A DNA stretch of 64,000 nt from Meandrina meandrites (Eukaryota; Cnidaria; Anthozoa; Scleractinia; Meandrinidae): the NCBI GenBank assembly GCA_963693305.1, contig OY855916.1, forward strand, positions 10,236,001-10,300,000, given 5' to 3'. Every line of letters starts with the position of its first letter. Position 1 is the first letter of the stretch. Below the pieces are notes generated by a model. The model did no database searches and was not told the DNA's origin. It saw only the letters and a program-made list of their open reading frames with translations. This document shows, piece after piece, positions 1 to 10,400 of this stretch. The translations under genes and the position numbers were made by a program.

Positions 1-930
1 ACTTGTAAAAGAAATTGTCATGTATGTAATTGGAATAAATGTTTTACAGTGCAAAATAATAGGAATCTTCGTTTTCAAGTGTGAAGCCACTGAAAATGTT
101 CTCCTTCCAGCTGCATGTTTTTTTTTATAATCCGTGGGAAACGCAACGTGAAATCGACATCTTTTGATGAAAAAAATCCGGAAGTGACATTTGTGTTCAT
201 AAACAAAAACTAACTTTGAAAAAAAAAAATGGAAAATTAAATAAAATTGTAGTCAGCAATTGATTGTTCAATTCAACTGAAGCAGGATTTCATTCACAGA
301 ATGCAACTTTCATTAAAAAGAGTTTTTTTTCACCATTCAATATTCAATCTAGAGCTTGAAAACAAGACAGTGTATTCAAATTACATTTCGCGCGAAATTT
401 GGATAAATATTGAAACTTGCTTTAATAGTTATTGAATTCCGATCTGATTGTTATTTCCATGTATTGACTATTTGGAAGCTGTTCTCAGTCATGAAAACGA
501 AACTCTTTCATTCAACTGCTTGTAGTGTTTAATAGACGTGAAAATATTTCGCTTAATTAAATTACATTCTGCACGCAATGTTTTCTTTGCTCCCCTGTGT
601 CGAAACGTTAAAGGTAATTGAAATCTTTGTTGAGCAGTATTGCATAAATTGCAAAGGAATCGAAAAAATATATATTTTGCCTTATTTTGATGGGAGTTAG
701 GATATTTAGAATACTAAATAAGCGCCTGTATCTTGTCTATCTATGGGGCGGACCATTAATTTTTTGGAAGCAGGGGGATGAAAATTTTTTCAAGACAAAC
801 AATTTTTTTTCTGTTTCGTTGTCTGTGAAAACATGTTTTCCAGTGTCATCTTCCTGCAGACAATTTTTTTCATGCCTGCAAAAAATTTAGTTGGGCTTTT
901 TTTGCTTTTGCAAACAAATTTTTCAGGAGA

Positions 931-958
931 CCCCCCCCCCCCCCCCCCCCCCCCCCCC
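931..958. repeat. poly-C homopolymer tract
   Basis: An uninterrupted run of about 28 C follows a T-rich stretch. It is a mononucleotide repeat with no gene content, and its length is likely unstable or affected by sequencing. Confidence 0.95.
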
Positions 959-1031
959 TCTAAATCTGTACGATCTTCCTATGGTCTACACCGCACTAAT
1001 CTTTTAACATGAATAAATATATATAAATATA

Positions 1032-1488
1032 TCTGAGCGGATTTGCAAGAACCTGGTCGCCCACAAGCCAAAACACTCCAAGCTGGTACAAGTCCCTGGG
1101 CCTCCCCCTGGCTAGAGATTGGCACGTCGCGAGCCCACGTGACACCTGACACACCAGCCGGCTCCCTTCTCAGCAGGGAACCCTCAAGCAATGTCAATCA
1201 AAATATTCAACAGCCCCCACAGAAAGTTCGAAATTCAACACAAACATGCTCAAAATTTAACACAAACAGGCCCAAGCATGGACAGAAAAACCCTCCCCTC
1301 CCCCCCTGCTTTTGACAGCTAGTCCGCCAGCCAGGCACCAGCGGATAGCTAAGACCCCGGGCCAGGTCACCAGGGCACTGGTGACGGCAAGCCCCCTACA
1401 GTTAAGGCCACCAGCTGGGCTTGGACTCGGGCTTCGCCCGAGTCCAAGCGAAAACCTCGGCGACCAGGTTTTTGCAAATTCGCTCAGA
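1032..1488. mobile_element. MITE-like element with about 33-bp terminal inverted repeats
   Basis: The left end TCTGAGCGGATTTGCAAGAA is matched inverted at the right end, where the top strand reads GGCGACCAGGTTTTTGCAAA followed by TTCGCTCAGA. The element lies in TATA-rich flanks, so the target duplication (TA or TATA) is ambiguous. The interior is clearly richer in GC than its surroundings and includes a perfect inverted motif, CTTGGACTCGGG..CCCGAGTCCAAG (about 1419-1448). There is no transposase, so it is probably a non-autonomous DNA transposon. Confidence 0.7.
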
Positions 1489-1688
1489 TATATACTTTAG
1501 AGAACAAATATTATCGACTTCTTCTGAACCACTCTTACTACCAAACCTCTGCTACACCTCTTGCTCTATGCCGTAAATACTGAAACTACTTCAACATATT
1601 TCAACCGCACTAACAATCCATGACGCATTAGACTCATGTACCCACTGGGTACTATTTTTATACTTTTTTCACAAGGAGCGGACTTCCT

Positions 1689-2213
1689 CGGTACAGTCGG
1701 TACGCTCGGTATAGTCGGTACGCTCGGTACGCTCGGTACAGTCGGCACAGTCGGTACGGTCGGTCCAGTCGGTACGGTCGGTACGGTCGGTACGGTCGGT
1801 ACAGTAGGTACAGTCGGTACGTCGGTACGGTCAGTACAGTCGGTACGGTCGGTACGTTCGGTACGGTCGGTACAGTCGGTACGGTCGGTACGTTCGGTAC
1901 GTTCGGTACGGTCGGTACGGTCGGTACGGTCGGTACGTTCGGTACAGTCGGTACAGTCGGTACGCTCGGTACAGTCAGTACAGTCGATACAGTCGGTACG
2001 CTCGGTACGCTCAGTACAGTCGGTACGCTTGGTACAGTCTGTACCCTTGGTACGCTCGGTACGCTCGGTACGCTCGGTACGCTCGGTACGCTCGGTACGC
2101 TCGGTACGCTCGGTACGCTCGGTACGCTCGGTACGCTCGGTACGCTCGGTACAGTCGGTACAGTCGGTACTAGCGGGCACGCTCGGTACAGTCGGTACAC
2201 TGGTACGCTCGGT
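1689..2213. repeat. 9-bp minisatellite, unit GGTAC(G/A)(G/C/T)TC
   Basis: About 58 tandem units of nine bases. Nearly all begin CGGTAC, and sub-variants GGTACGGTC, GGTACAGTC and GGTACGCTC form local blocks, including a homogeneous GGTACGCTC block around 2050-2150. Because 9 is a multiple of 3, long Thr/Val/Ser-rich open frames appear on both strands. They have no splice context and are not genes. Confidence 0.95.
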
Positions 2214-3314
2214 TGCGTCAGCTAGCCAGGTACATTAACTATCACTATCGATATTCTCACTGCTAACGGTATATTCACTATCATTAACAGAGTAGGAAAA
2301 ACCACCAAGTATATGTACCAAAAAAATGAACATGATGATTGCAGGATATGTTTTGCTAGTTAACAATTAGATTATGAGCTCAAGATTTCTATGAGGTGAT
2401 AGTTGATTCGGCCGCTTGGTAAATTTGCAATTGTTTACGCGCGTGCACCCGTTTTTCAATAATTTCAAGCTTTTAAAGTCAAGAAACCGCTAAAGTCCTT
2501 CTTTTAGTCTTCTCGGGAATTTTTTTATCCATTTACATCTTAACTTCCTTCCAAAACTTCGGAAAAACGATAAAAACGTCGTATTTTGTGGACGACCTTC
2601 GGCAACTGCACACTAATGGCTGATAGTGTTCAATAGCTCAGCCAATCACATTGCAGCATTTGCATTAGTGTACTAGTAGAATTCTACTAATTATAAATAG
2701 GATGTGGCAATTTTTATTTCAAAAAAATTCCATTGTTCTCGCGAGATAGCCAATCACAGAGCCGCTTTGGATCGGTGCAATACGACTCCAAAGTTGGGCT
2801 ATGCGTTCCGATTTTGTTGTTGCTTTGTTTTTTGTTGGATGAATATAAAGGAGAAAATAGACTTATAGAGTGTATAACCAGTATATTCTGGCAAGTAACA
2901 TTTTTAGGATACGGTTGACGGAGGTCAGATGGGCAGATTTCTTTCTTAAAATATAATTAGAAGACCAAAGTATTCTGTAACGAATGTAAATCGTAGTGTA
3001 AGACTGATATGACTGTAGATGTAAATGTGATAGTCTCAAGGCCTGGCATGAAATTGTAAATCATTTCAAATTTTACACAACACGCTAGCAATTATTTCCT
3101 AAAACCACTCATCGCCTATAACATCACGCAATTAATGAACAAAACGGGATAATGCCATTACTGATTTCTCCTCTCTATACCCGTCAAAGAAAATATTTCA
3201 TAGTTTTAAATATTTTTTAAACCAAAAAGCTTCCATGTACCGCCTGCGTTTGCCATCTGAGTCCTCATGAAAAAGCAATTGTATTGGATGAAGTTGGAAG
3301 TTTTTTTCTTCCAG

Positions 3315-3544
3315 CTTTTATCAGATGATCGTCACACCATTAAAGGAAGGGCAAGACCCAGGAAAATCATCTGACGAGAGATATGTTACAGTCACCCGAA
3401 ATTACGATGATCAAGAAGAAGGAGAACCTTATATTACGGCTGAGTTTGCCAACGACAAGTCAAGGACAAAGTTTCCTGTTGGAGATGGAAAGTACTACTC
3501 AAGAGATGGTGTAACTGATGCTAGAAGAAAGCGCAGAGCATCAA
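3315..3544 (+). CDS. exon: extracellular juxtamembrane region of the upstream receptor
   Basis: The acceptor follows a T-rich tract ending CCAG (3311-3314) and the donor is GTGAGT at 3545. The exon starts with one base completing a phase-2 codon and ends in phase 1. It encodes FYQMIVTPLKEG, then YVTVTRNYDD, PYITAEFAND and the basic run ARRKRRA at its end. The start at 3315 is preferred to a later AG at 3324, because it restores FYQM ahead of IVTPLK, as in related receptors. Confidence 0.75.
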
Positions 3545-6103
3545 GTGAGTTCACTCGAAATGGCAAGCAATAAACATACGAAAACATGAACACTCTGCAG
3601 TAAAACTCTAGAACCTATTGAATTGAGAAACTGTAAACCAAAATGTGTTAGACCCCAACTAATAAGAACTTAGTTTTACCATAAATAATCAACGAGGTTC
3701 TTATTTAAAAAGACAATCAGTTTTAAAATCCTTAAAGAAAGCAGGTTATATTGAAAACCAATATGTCTTAAGGGATTTGATACGGGTTAAAATCAATCAG
3801 TGGACATAGAGCAGGGTCTGTGTTTTGTTAACGTTGTAATCACAATTAGGCATATTATGCGTTTATAATACAGAAGCAAGGGGCCATACCCACATTAGAC
3901 ATGCTTTCTAACCAGCAACAAACATGTTTCACCTACAAAAATGAGGCATTTTGTAAGAACATAAATTGCCAAATTTCTCAGTAGATAACAAATGTATAAT
4001 GACTTTTCTAAACTAGCTTGAAAATATACTGGTTCTTATACGCAGATTTTTATGTTTGATAAACTGGCGCGCATGAGTATTAGAGAAACCTTTCCTGCCT
4101 CGACGCAGGGGATTTCATTTTATTTAATTCTCTTGGTCCTGTATGTCAGGTTAATTTTTTTTATATATATATATTTTGATCCTGGCCTATTATTGTCAGA
4201 ATTTTTCGCATGCCGCGTTCTTATATCCACTGGAACTAGAACCCGAAAAAGAAACAATTTTAAGTCGATCTATGCCAAAAGCGGCGATGAGAACTGTTCC
4301 GCTAATTTCAAACGTATCATAGTTCAACATCGTTAAGCACATAATGGACAAACTTCGTTACCTTTTCTAATAATAATCGGGGATCATTTCGGGTGGCAAT
4401 TAAAGGTTGATCCACGATGGCGGACTTTTTTTTTTCGCATTATGGCGTGATATGACGTCAGAATATACACGTAATGTCAACTAAGATGAACACTTTGCAT
4501 TCTCTAAACACCATATAAGTTTGATGAGTTGGATTCCCGTAATACTGTTTTGCTTTATTTTACGACAAGTTGTCCCAAAAATACGTGGAGCGTTTAAGAA
4601 GTGAAACTTAAAGGAGAAGTTCACTCCAGAATGGCCATTTATTTTCTTTACGCCAATAAAAAGTTTATACAAAAATATGTTATTCACCAAAATTTCAGCT
4701 TCCAACGAGCGCTAAATCCCTACGAAATCTTTCTCTAAAGTAGCCCAAAATTCGACAACTGAACGCCGCCATCTTGGAGCTAGTAATGTATGCGTGACGT
4801 CAAAGAGTTCAGCCTGAAGTTTAGCGGGAAAATTTAAATACTCGAAACTCCTTGTTTCTTTATAGTGGCTTTTGCTTGTCAAAATGCCTGTTTGTGCAGC
4901 TCCATGTTTCTCAAACAGAGCTCCAAGAGATACAAAAAAACCTTCCACCTTTTCTTTCCTTTCAGACAGGCATTTTGACAAACAAAAGCCACTTCAAAGA
5001 AACAAGGAGTTTGAAGTATTTAAATTTTCCCGCTAAACTTCAGGCTGAACTCTTTGACGTCACGCATACATTACTAGCTCCAAGATGGCGTCGTTCAGTT
5101 GTCGAATTTTGGGCTACTTTAGAGAAAGATTTCGTAGGGATTTAGCGCTCGTTGGAAGCTGAAATTTTGGTGAATAACATATTTTTGTATAAACTTTTTA
5201 TTGGCGTAAAGAAAATAAATGGCCATTCTGGAGTGAACTTCTCCTTTAAGTTAAACGTTACAAAACCGGGGAGGGTGCATGTATTCGACTCCTTGTATTC
5301 CATATATTAATAATCTAATACCAAAACGCAAACGAATATTTAAACTGCGCTTTTTTGGCTTTTCTCTTAACAGGTACCAAATATCTTAATGGAAACCTTG
5401 ACGAAGACACGAAATATGCTGTCTTTCAGCGCTCTTTTGCCGAAAACGGTGATTATGAAAATGAGGGATTTGTTAAATTTACTACAAAGGAAACCAAGAA
5501 AACCGAAGACGATGGGATTTCAACAACAACCGCGGTATTATCAGTTATAGTTGGGCTGCTTGTTCTGCTGATCGTGGCCGGTGGAATTGTGATGTGGCGT
5601 CGCTTTCATCGTAATGGTGCGTTTCTCTTTTACTATTTGTCCTATTTTTGATATAACATTCGCGAAAATTGATTTAGTATTGAAAAAAACATACAACTGA
5701 ATTTGTTTTCCTTCCTTGGCTCTTTTATATTTTAACAGAGACTAAGTCAAGTTCAAGCAATCCGCAGCATTGTTCAACGCAGGAAATCTTAGAGATGTCT
5801 CCTTCCGTGAATACGGTAACAAGCGAGCCAGCGTATAGCAACCCATCCACAGAGCCAGGCTACTATAACACAAATCTTACTCAAAACAAGCCAGCATCTG
5901 TAGGGCAGTTCACTTATGAAGTGGTCGACAACGTACGGTCCGACCAAGTTACTAGTTATGATGATGTTCTTCCAACGCCTGACAGAATTTATCAGGAGAT
6001 CGAACAAGGAACCCATTACCAGCCATTAAATATAAACCGTCAGGTTACTTATGAAGGATATGTTAAGCCAGCCTCCGCCCGAGCTTTATTGTCAAACCCT
6101 TGA
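3315..6103 (+). CDS. 3' end of a LAR/RPTP-like single-pass receptor without phosphatase domain (exons 3315-3544, 5374-5616, 5739-6103)
   Basis: Three exons with consistent phases (1, then 1) encode the end of a type I membrane protein. The first two hold the extracellular membrane-proximal region. Stretches such as PYITAEF, FPVGDGKYY and KYAVFQRSF recall the region after the last FN3 domain of LAR-type receptor tyrosine phosphatases (family knowledge). A dibasic stretch RRKRR just before the first splice fits a furin-type cleavage site. One transmembrane helix follows in exon 5374-5616. The tail is about 128 residues with many tyrosines (EPAYSNP, PGYYNTN, TYEVV, SYDDVL, IYQEI), several of the YxxΦ type usable by SH2 or adaptor proteins. 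The gene ends at TGA 6101-6103 with no catalytic phosphatase domain. The 5' part lies left of the window. It could be a diverged RPTP relative or an adhesion receptor that borrowed this region. Confidence 0.75.
3545..5373. other. intron of the upstream receptor
   Basis: This intron contains the 634-bp palindromic TTAA-flanked element at 4612-5245. An open frame at 4052-4336 has no splice sites or recognisable domain and is left out. The rest is A+T-rich with nothing I can name. Confidence 0.7.
4612..5245. mobile_element. long palindromic (fold-back) DNA element flanked by TTAA
   Basis: The left arm 4612-4891 and right arm 4966-5245 are both 280 bp and nearly perfect reverse complements, around a 74-bp spacer. 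The tips read AGGAGAAGTTCACTCC and GGAGTGAACTTCTCCT, each bordered outside by TTAA (4608-4611, 5246-5249), which looks like a TTAA target duplication. Kolobok and piggyBac transposons use TTAA. A short frame (ATG at 4884) across the spacer begins MPVCAAPCFSNR, reminiscent of the N-terminus of THAP zinc fingers, which occur in Kolobok transposases. The frame ends after about 47 residues, so nothing functional is encoded. Confidence 0.75.
5374..5616 (+). CDS. exon: membrane-proximal stalk and transmembrane helix
   Basis: Acceptor CTCTTAACAG; donor GTGCGT at 5617; phases 1 and 1. After about 55 extracellular residues with an acidic and lysine-rich stalk comes a hydrophobic helix of about 24 residues (TAVLSVIVGLLVLLIVAGGI), then the stop-transfer signal WRRFHRN. 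This fixes the topology: N-terminal side outside, C-terminal side cytoplasmic. Confidence 0.85.
5739..6103 (+). CDS. terminal exon: tyrosine-rich cytoplasmic tail
   Basis: The acceptor TTTTAACAG precedes 5739 and the exon enters in phase 1. It encodes about 121 residues ending SARALLSNP and TGA. Eleven or more tyrosines occur, in motifs including YSNP, YYNTN, FTYEVV, SYDDVL and RIYQEI. YxxΦ motifs bind AP-2 or, when phosphorylated, SH2 domains (general knowledge). The strict ITIM consensus is not clearly met. There is no kinase or phosphatase domain. Confidence 0.8.
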
Positions 6104-6158
6104 AGCTGTATTCAACATTCAATTTAATGATAAAGTTAGTATGATGGGTAAGCGAAAA

Positions 6159-6164
6159 AATAAA
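6159..6164 (+). terminator. polyadenylation signal AATAAA
   Basis: A canonical AATAAA lies 56 bases after the stop codon of the upstream receptor, the expected place for a short 3' UTR. A second AATAAA near 6670 is possible for a longer transcript. Confidence 0.55.
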
Positions 6165-6184
6165 TGCTTCTCCCTCACGCACTG

Positions 6185-6279
6185 ATATCACTTGGGTTTT
6201 CAGAAGTGGCAGAGATTGCCTTCGTCGCTAGGCGACTCGGGCAATTTCTGCAACTTCTGAAAAAAAAAAGACGTGATAT
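6185..6279. mobile_element. short palindromic MITE-like repeat
   Basis: ATATCAC, TTTTCAGAAGT and GGCAGAGATTGCC on the left are mirrored by GGCAATTTCTGC, ACTTCTGAAAA and GTGATAT on the right, so about 95 bp folds into one interrupted hairpin. It lies just downstream of the receptor's polyadenylation signal and could be transcribed in a longer 3' UTR. Confidence 0.6.
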
Positions 6280-7369
6280 AAATCCTTAATTTTACTCGGC
6301 CCCATGCGATAACCTTACATATCATAATTTACAATGCACTTTTACGTAATTGTTCGTTTTCCGAGACTGATGAATTTAGTTGCAAGTCACTTGGAAATGT
6401 CTTGAATTACTTATGCGAATTATTGAGATAGGAGAAATTGATTTTAAAAGTTCTGCAACTGATACCATACTACTAATGTCCCAGTTTTATAATAATGAAA
6501 CCAGACGAGAAAACGGAAATTATATACGACTTCACATTCATCAAACCACGTTAAAAGAGAAGCCACCCAACACACTCATTCAGTTTTAGAAATCTTCGGT
6601 TTTGTTTCATCACCTGATTTTCTATCACTTGTTAACTGATCCACTAAAAGATGAACATCTTTTCAGTGAAATAAACTCTTGGAGACTGGAGTTTCATTAT
6701 CGATTCGCTCCAGTTACACTGACGATTCGTCCTTGATATCATAGGGATGACGTGAAGTTGACTAATGTGCGAGCCTACGAGCCGGAGCCGCGAACCTCTA
6801 ATATCTTTTTAAAATGGCTTACAACGGATTGTTCACACTGAAACACTTTTAGGGCCAGCCTTTCGTAACTAGTGTATACACAAGTTACAAAAACACGAAA
6901 AAACCTGTAATTTATTCACCCACAACCACCTGTCCTTTAAGCAACGTCATCACATTGTTTATGCTGGCATACGGTTTGAATTCGTTTCGTGTTAAAAAGA
7001 ATGGCTATATCGTAAAAATGTGCTATATGTGCTAGACAGAGCTAAAGCTCTAAAATGTAAATTTAATTTCGTTTATATGTACCCTTTATGACATAATTAT
7101 GATTTAAAATAAACACATCCCCCATCAACAGGTCTTGAAAAGAAATAAGCACCCAGGGGTGCTTAAGAGAACCTTTACGGTGCGTCATTTGTTTGACTAG
7201 CCTGCTTTGCAAACGTAATCTAACCCTGGGGCGCCGGCTATTCCTGAAGTCGAAGTGCCCAGCAAATTTGCATATAATTCCATAATCAATTTTCGGCAGA
7301 CCGATTGTCTGTGTAAAGGAAGTGGCCGGAAACACTGATCTACGTTTAAGTGAAGAAGTCTGCCCAAGA
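6280..7369. other. intergenic region between the two receptor genes
   Basis: No exon was seen between the terminal exon of the first receptor and the signal-peptide exon at 7370. The last few hundred bases should hold the promoter and 5' UTR of the second gene. Confidence 0.6.
7273..7278 (+). promoter_or_regulatory. possible TATA-like box of the FN3-array gene
   Basis: TATAAT lies about 97 bases before the start codon at 7370, and GGAAGTGGCCGGAA (ETS-like GGAAGT) lies between them. Position is the only support; many animal promoters lack TATA. Confidence 0.2.
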
Positions 7370-7424
7370 ATGGCTGTCAAATTATTTCTGCTGTTACTCC
7401 TTGTTGTACCTTTCATTCGGGCAG
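7370..7424 (+). CDS. first exon: signal peptide
   Basis: ATG at 7370 opens MAVKLFLLLLLVVPFIRA: a lysine, a run of about 12 hydrophobic residues, then a small residue, which is a classic signal peptide. Donor GTCAGT at 7425 splits the next codon in phase 1, the phase needed to join FN3 domain 1 at 18080. The exon sits 1.27 kb after the preceding receptor gene. Confidence 0.7.
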
Positions 7425-10400
7425 GTCAGTCGTTCTATTTGGTTTCATGACGTATTCTTTAAGGCCCAAAAATACGGGCAGCATTTTCTTTCAGCGTATC
7501 TCGCAATATTTTTGCATTACAAGCTGAAAACTGACTGATGTTGTGCGTATTTCCTTCTTTATTGCAAGTTGCCGTAACATGTCGCGCCACAACATACGAG
7601 TCCAACTTTGCACTTTGGTAATACAATACAAAAACGTTGCGAGACATTAGTTGAACAAAAATGTTGCCCGTATTGCTGGGCCTTTAGCAAAGAACGGTGT
7701 TCCTGCTGTATGTTTCATACCATGGTCTTTTCTGGCCCTGTCATTAACCTCCCGTTTAGCAATTTAGCTATCTTTGCGAAGTGTCACCAAATATAAGGCT
7801 GGAATTAGCTGGGTGAGTATATATTTGCAAGTTATTTTCATTGATGGCATTTTGATAGATAGACTTCCTATTTAGTTCTTAATCAAAACATATTTCACTT
7901 GGTATTGTGCATTGCTTCGTACTTCAGCGTCAAAAGATCTCTCCAGCTATTAGCGTACATTTGCTATTGTCAAGCCAAAGCAACATGACCGTTTAATTCT
8001 TAGTGTGCATTGTTTAGTTTAAAGTCACGATTGAATGCTTACAAGGAATAAATAAATCTGGCCCGTCAGCAGAGACAAAACGTCATATATTTAGCGCACT
8101 GTCCTGACCCAATCAAAAGCACTAAAATAAGCTAGCCATGCACCAAATAGAGTAAACCGTTTAACTGTTTGTGTCGCTTTTTTGCTGGCTGGCAGCACTC
8201 AATCGCCGTTTCACTCGATCGAAACGCTTTCATCTGCAACTGCAAATTGTTTTGAGCCTTGTAGCGACAAAATTGCTGAAACACCTAACAAGGAAGTAGA
8301 TTCTCAGTCTGCTTAGCTGGGTGAGAAGAATAGCAGAAACTCGAATAAGAATACATGTGGCAAACTAAAATTATGTTAGTTTGTAGTTCTTGAGCGAAAC
8401 CACTCATTTCAGGCAATTATGCCAATTTCACAGTCAACACGCTTCACGCATGAACGCACAACTTCAAACATTCACAAAATGTTTCATTCACCGATTTCAT
8501 TTCCCAATTAATGAAACCATTCTTCGAATCTTCAATTGAATAATTGAAAGTGTTAAAAACCCACAGTAAAATTGAAAAAAAAACATCTGACGTTTTTACA
8601 GATAATATTTTTTTTAAAATTATTTTTCGGCTTAAGACCTTGCTATCATTATGTATGTATTTATTTAAAGAGTATGCACGAACTGCGACGACTGAGGACG
8701 ACAACAAACGAAACGTTTATGAATGCATATTTTTAAAGTTCTTTGTATTAGTAATTACACGTTATTGTTTTCAGCTTGGAATCCCGTGCGCTGAAACATA
8801 GCGAGTTATCATAATTAGACTCATGGCTTTGAAGGTTGTAAACATCTACTCGGAAGGTCTTGAGAAGCCTTTTTGTGTCCAAGTTTTCTCCGCCGATATA
8901 GAATTTCAGGACTTGATTCGCGAGGAACGTAAACTTGGTGTACTCTTTTTGTTCTGGCAAAAACGAATTTTAAAACTTCCTTTTCAAAAATAAGATAGCA
9001 CGTTTCAAAGTTAAGATTTTAAATTTTTACTCTCTCAGAAGCCAATAAGAAAAAGCGTTATTCCGGCTGAAAACTTGGACACAAAATAGCATTATCTGCA
9101 GTTTACTTTTAAGAGATTGTAATATAACACTTGATGGTGATCTGCCAGAAAAGCGACAATCATCATGCCATTCCATCATTACAAAAATCTGTGATAAATT
9201 TTAGGGGAATTGATGTTCAAATTTCAGAGAATTACAGCTTTACAAGATAACAACCCTACGCGGCCTTAAGTTGGAAATGACTTACAAAAAACCAAGAGAA
9301 AACTCATTTTCTCTTGAAGAAACTTACCAGTATCCCGAGGGAATGTACTACGCACGCCACCGATGTGTGGAATAGCGCCAAGTTTTCGCCTTGTACCCCG
9401 CCCACTTTCTTCTACTGCCCCGCCTACTTTTGTCTGTGAATTCCAACCGTCGCCTTGTCGCGTATAATTCACAACTCGCTAATTACAGTAGGATCGTTGT
9501 TGAATAAAGCGTGGAATAAACGGTCGGTAGAAGAGAAATTCAATAAAAGTTTGGTTAAAAGAAGTGTTTGTTATTTTTTTAAGTGGTGGTGTCAAAGTTC
9601 TGGCCCTGAATTTACATTTCGGTGCGAAAAAAATATAGTTAACCAAGATCATCGTTCAAGCGTGGTTCAAACGAGCAACTGTAAACAACAGTGGCGGCAA
9701 AGAGACTCAGCACGCGAGCCACAGGAATTTCTGGAATTTGTCAACGAAAGTGGGCGGGGTACAAAGGCGAAAACTTGGCCCTATTCCACACATCGGTGGC
9801 GTGCGTAATAAGACAACAGAGAACCTAGCAAAGGTAGACGATTATTTAACAATTATTCCATGAGCCCGCGTTGGATACGAGGTATCCAACGGGCCAACGA
9901 GGCACGACGCCCCGAGTTGGCTATAACCACTCGTATCCAACAAGGGCGAATGGAAAAATTGTTCTATTAAATTGTTCTTTAGTATAAATCAACTGCACAT
10001 TTCATTTGAAAATTTGTGGTGCGGAGTTCACTTCTTGAGTTGAATGAAACACGCGAGGAAAACGAGCGAGAGAGTTTTCTTCTGAAGACTTTCCTCGGAC
10101 AATCTCCTCGTAAATCATCTTTTCATTCTGGAAAATTGTGCCAGCAATTAAGGTTAACGGGAAGATCCGAAGCAATAGCTTTAATGGAAATTATACGCCT
10201 TGTGCAAGACGAGCGAAGCAAGTGTTTACATGTTGTACTTGTTTACGGCTCCACGGCTGTCATCTAGATTGCTACATTATGCTGAAATGAAATTGCAGTC
10301 AGAGTCAATGAAGTGTCTTTTTCCTTATCGGATTCTTAGATGAGCTTTGACCGGGAGTATTAGAATATTAATTTTATTACTGCCGAGAAAGCACAGCGAT

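Larger units (their letters stand above)
1..3314. other. non-coding: intron of the upstream receptor gene or intergenic
   Basis: No credible exon was found here. Because the first recognised exon (3315) opens with one base completing a split codon, at least the right part of this stretch is intron. It contains a TIR element (1032-1488), a poly-C run (931-958) and a 9-bp minisatellite (1689-2213), listed separately. Open frames over the minisatellite are shadows of the repeat. Confidence 0.6.

Noticed and set aside
1689..2213. CRISPR-like regular repeats
   Set aside because: Units of 9 bp without spacers in an animal genome; a minisatellite.
1566..2238. Long Thr/Val/Ser-rich open frames on both strands
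   Set aside because: They exist only because the 9-bp repeat unit contains no stop codon. There is no start context, splice site or domain.
4712..5145. Two frames with the same C-terminal sequence in opposite orientation
   Set aside because: A consequence of the palindrome at 4612-5245, not of two genes.
8823..8993. Small frame MALKVVNIYSEGLEKPF.. (56 codons)
   Set aside because: Composition is protein-like, but there is no family recognition, splice context or repeat homology, and the opposite strand is equally open.
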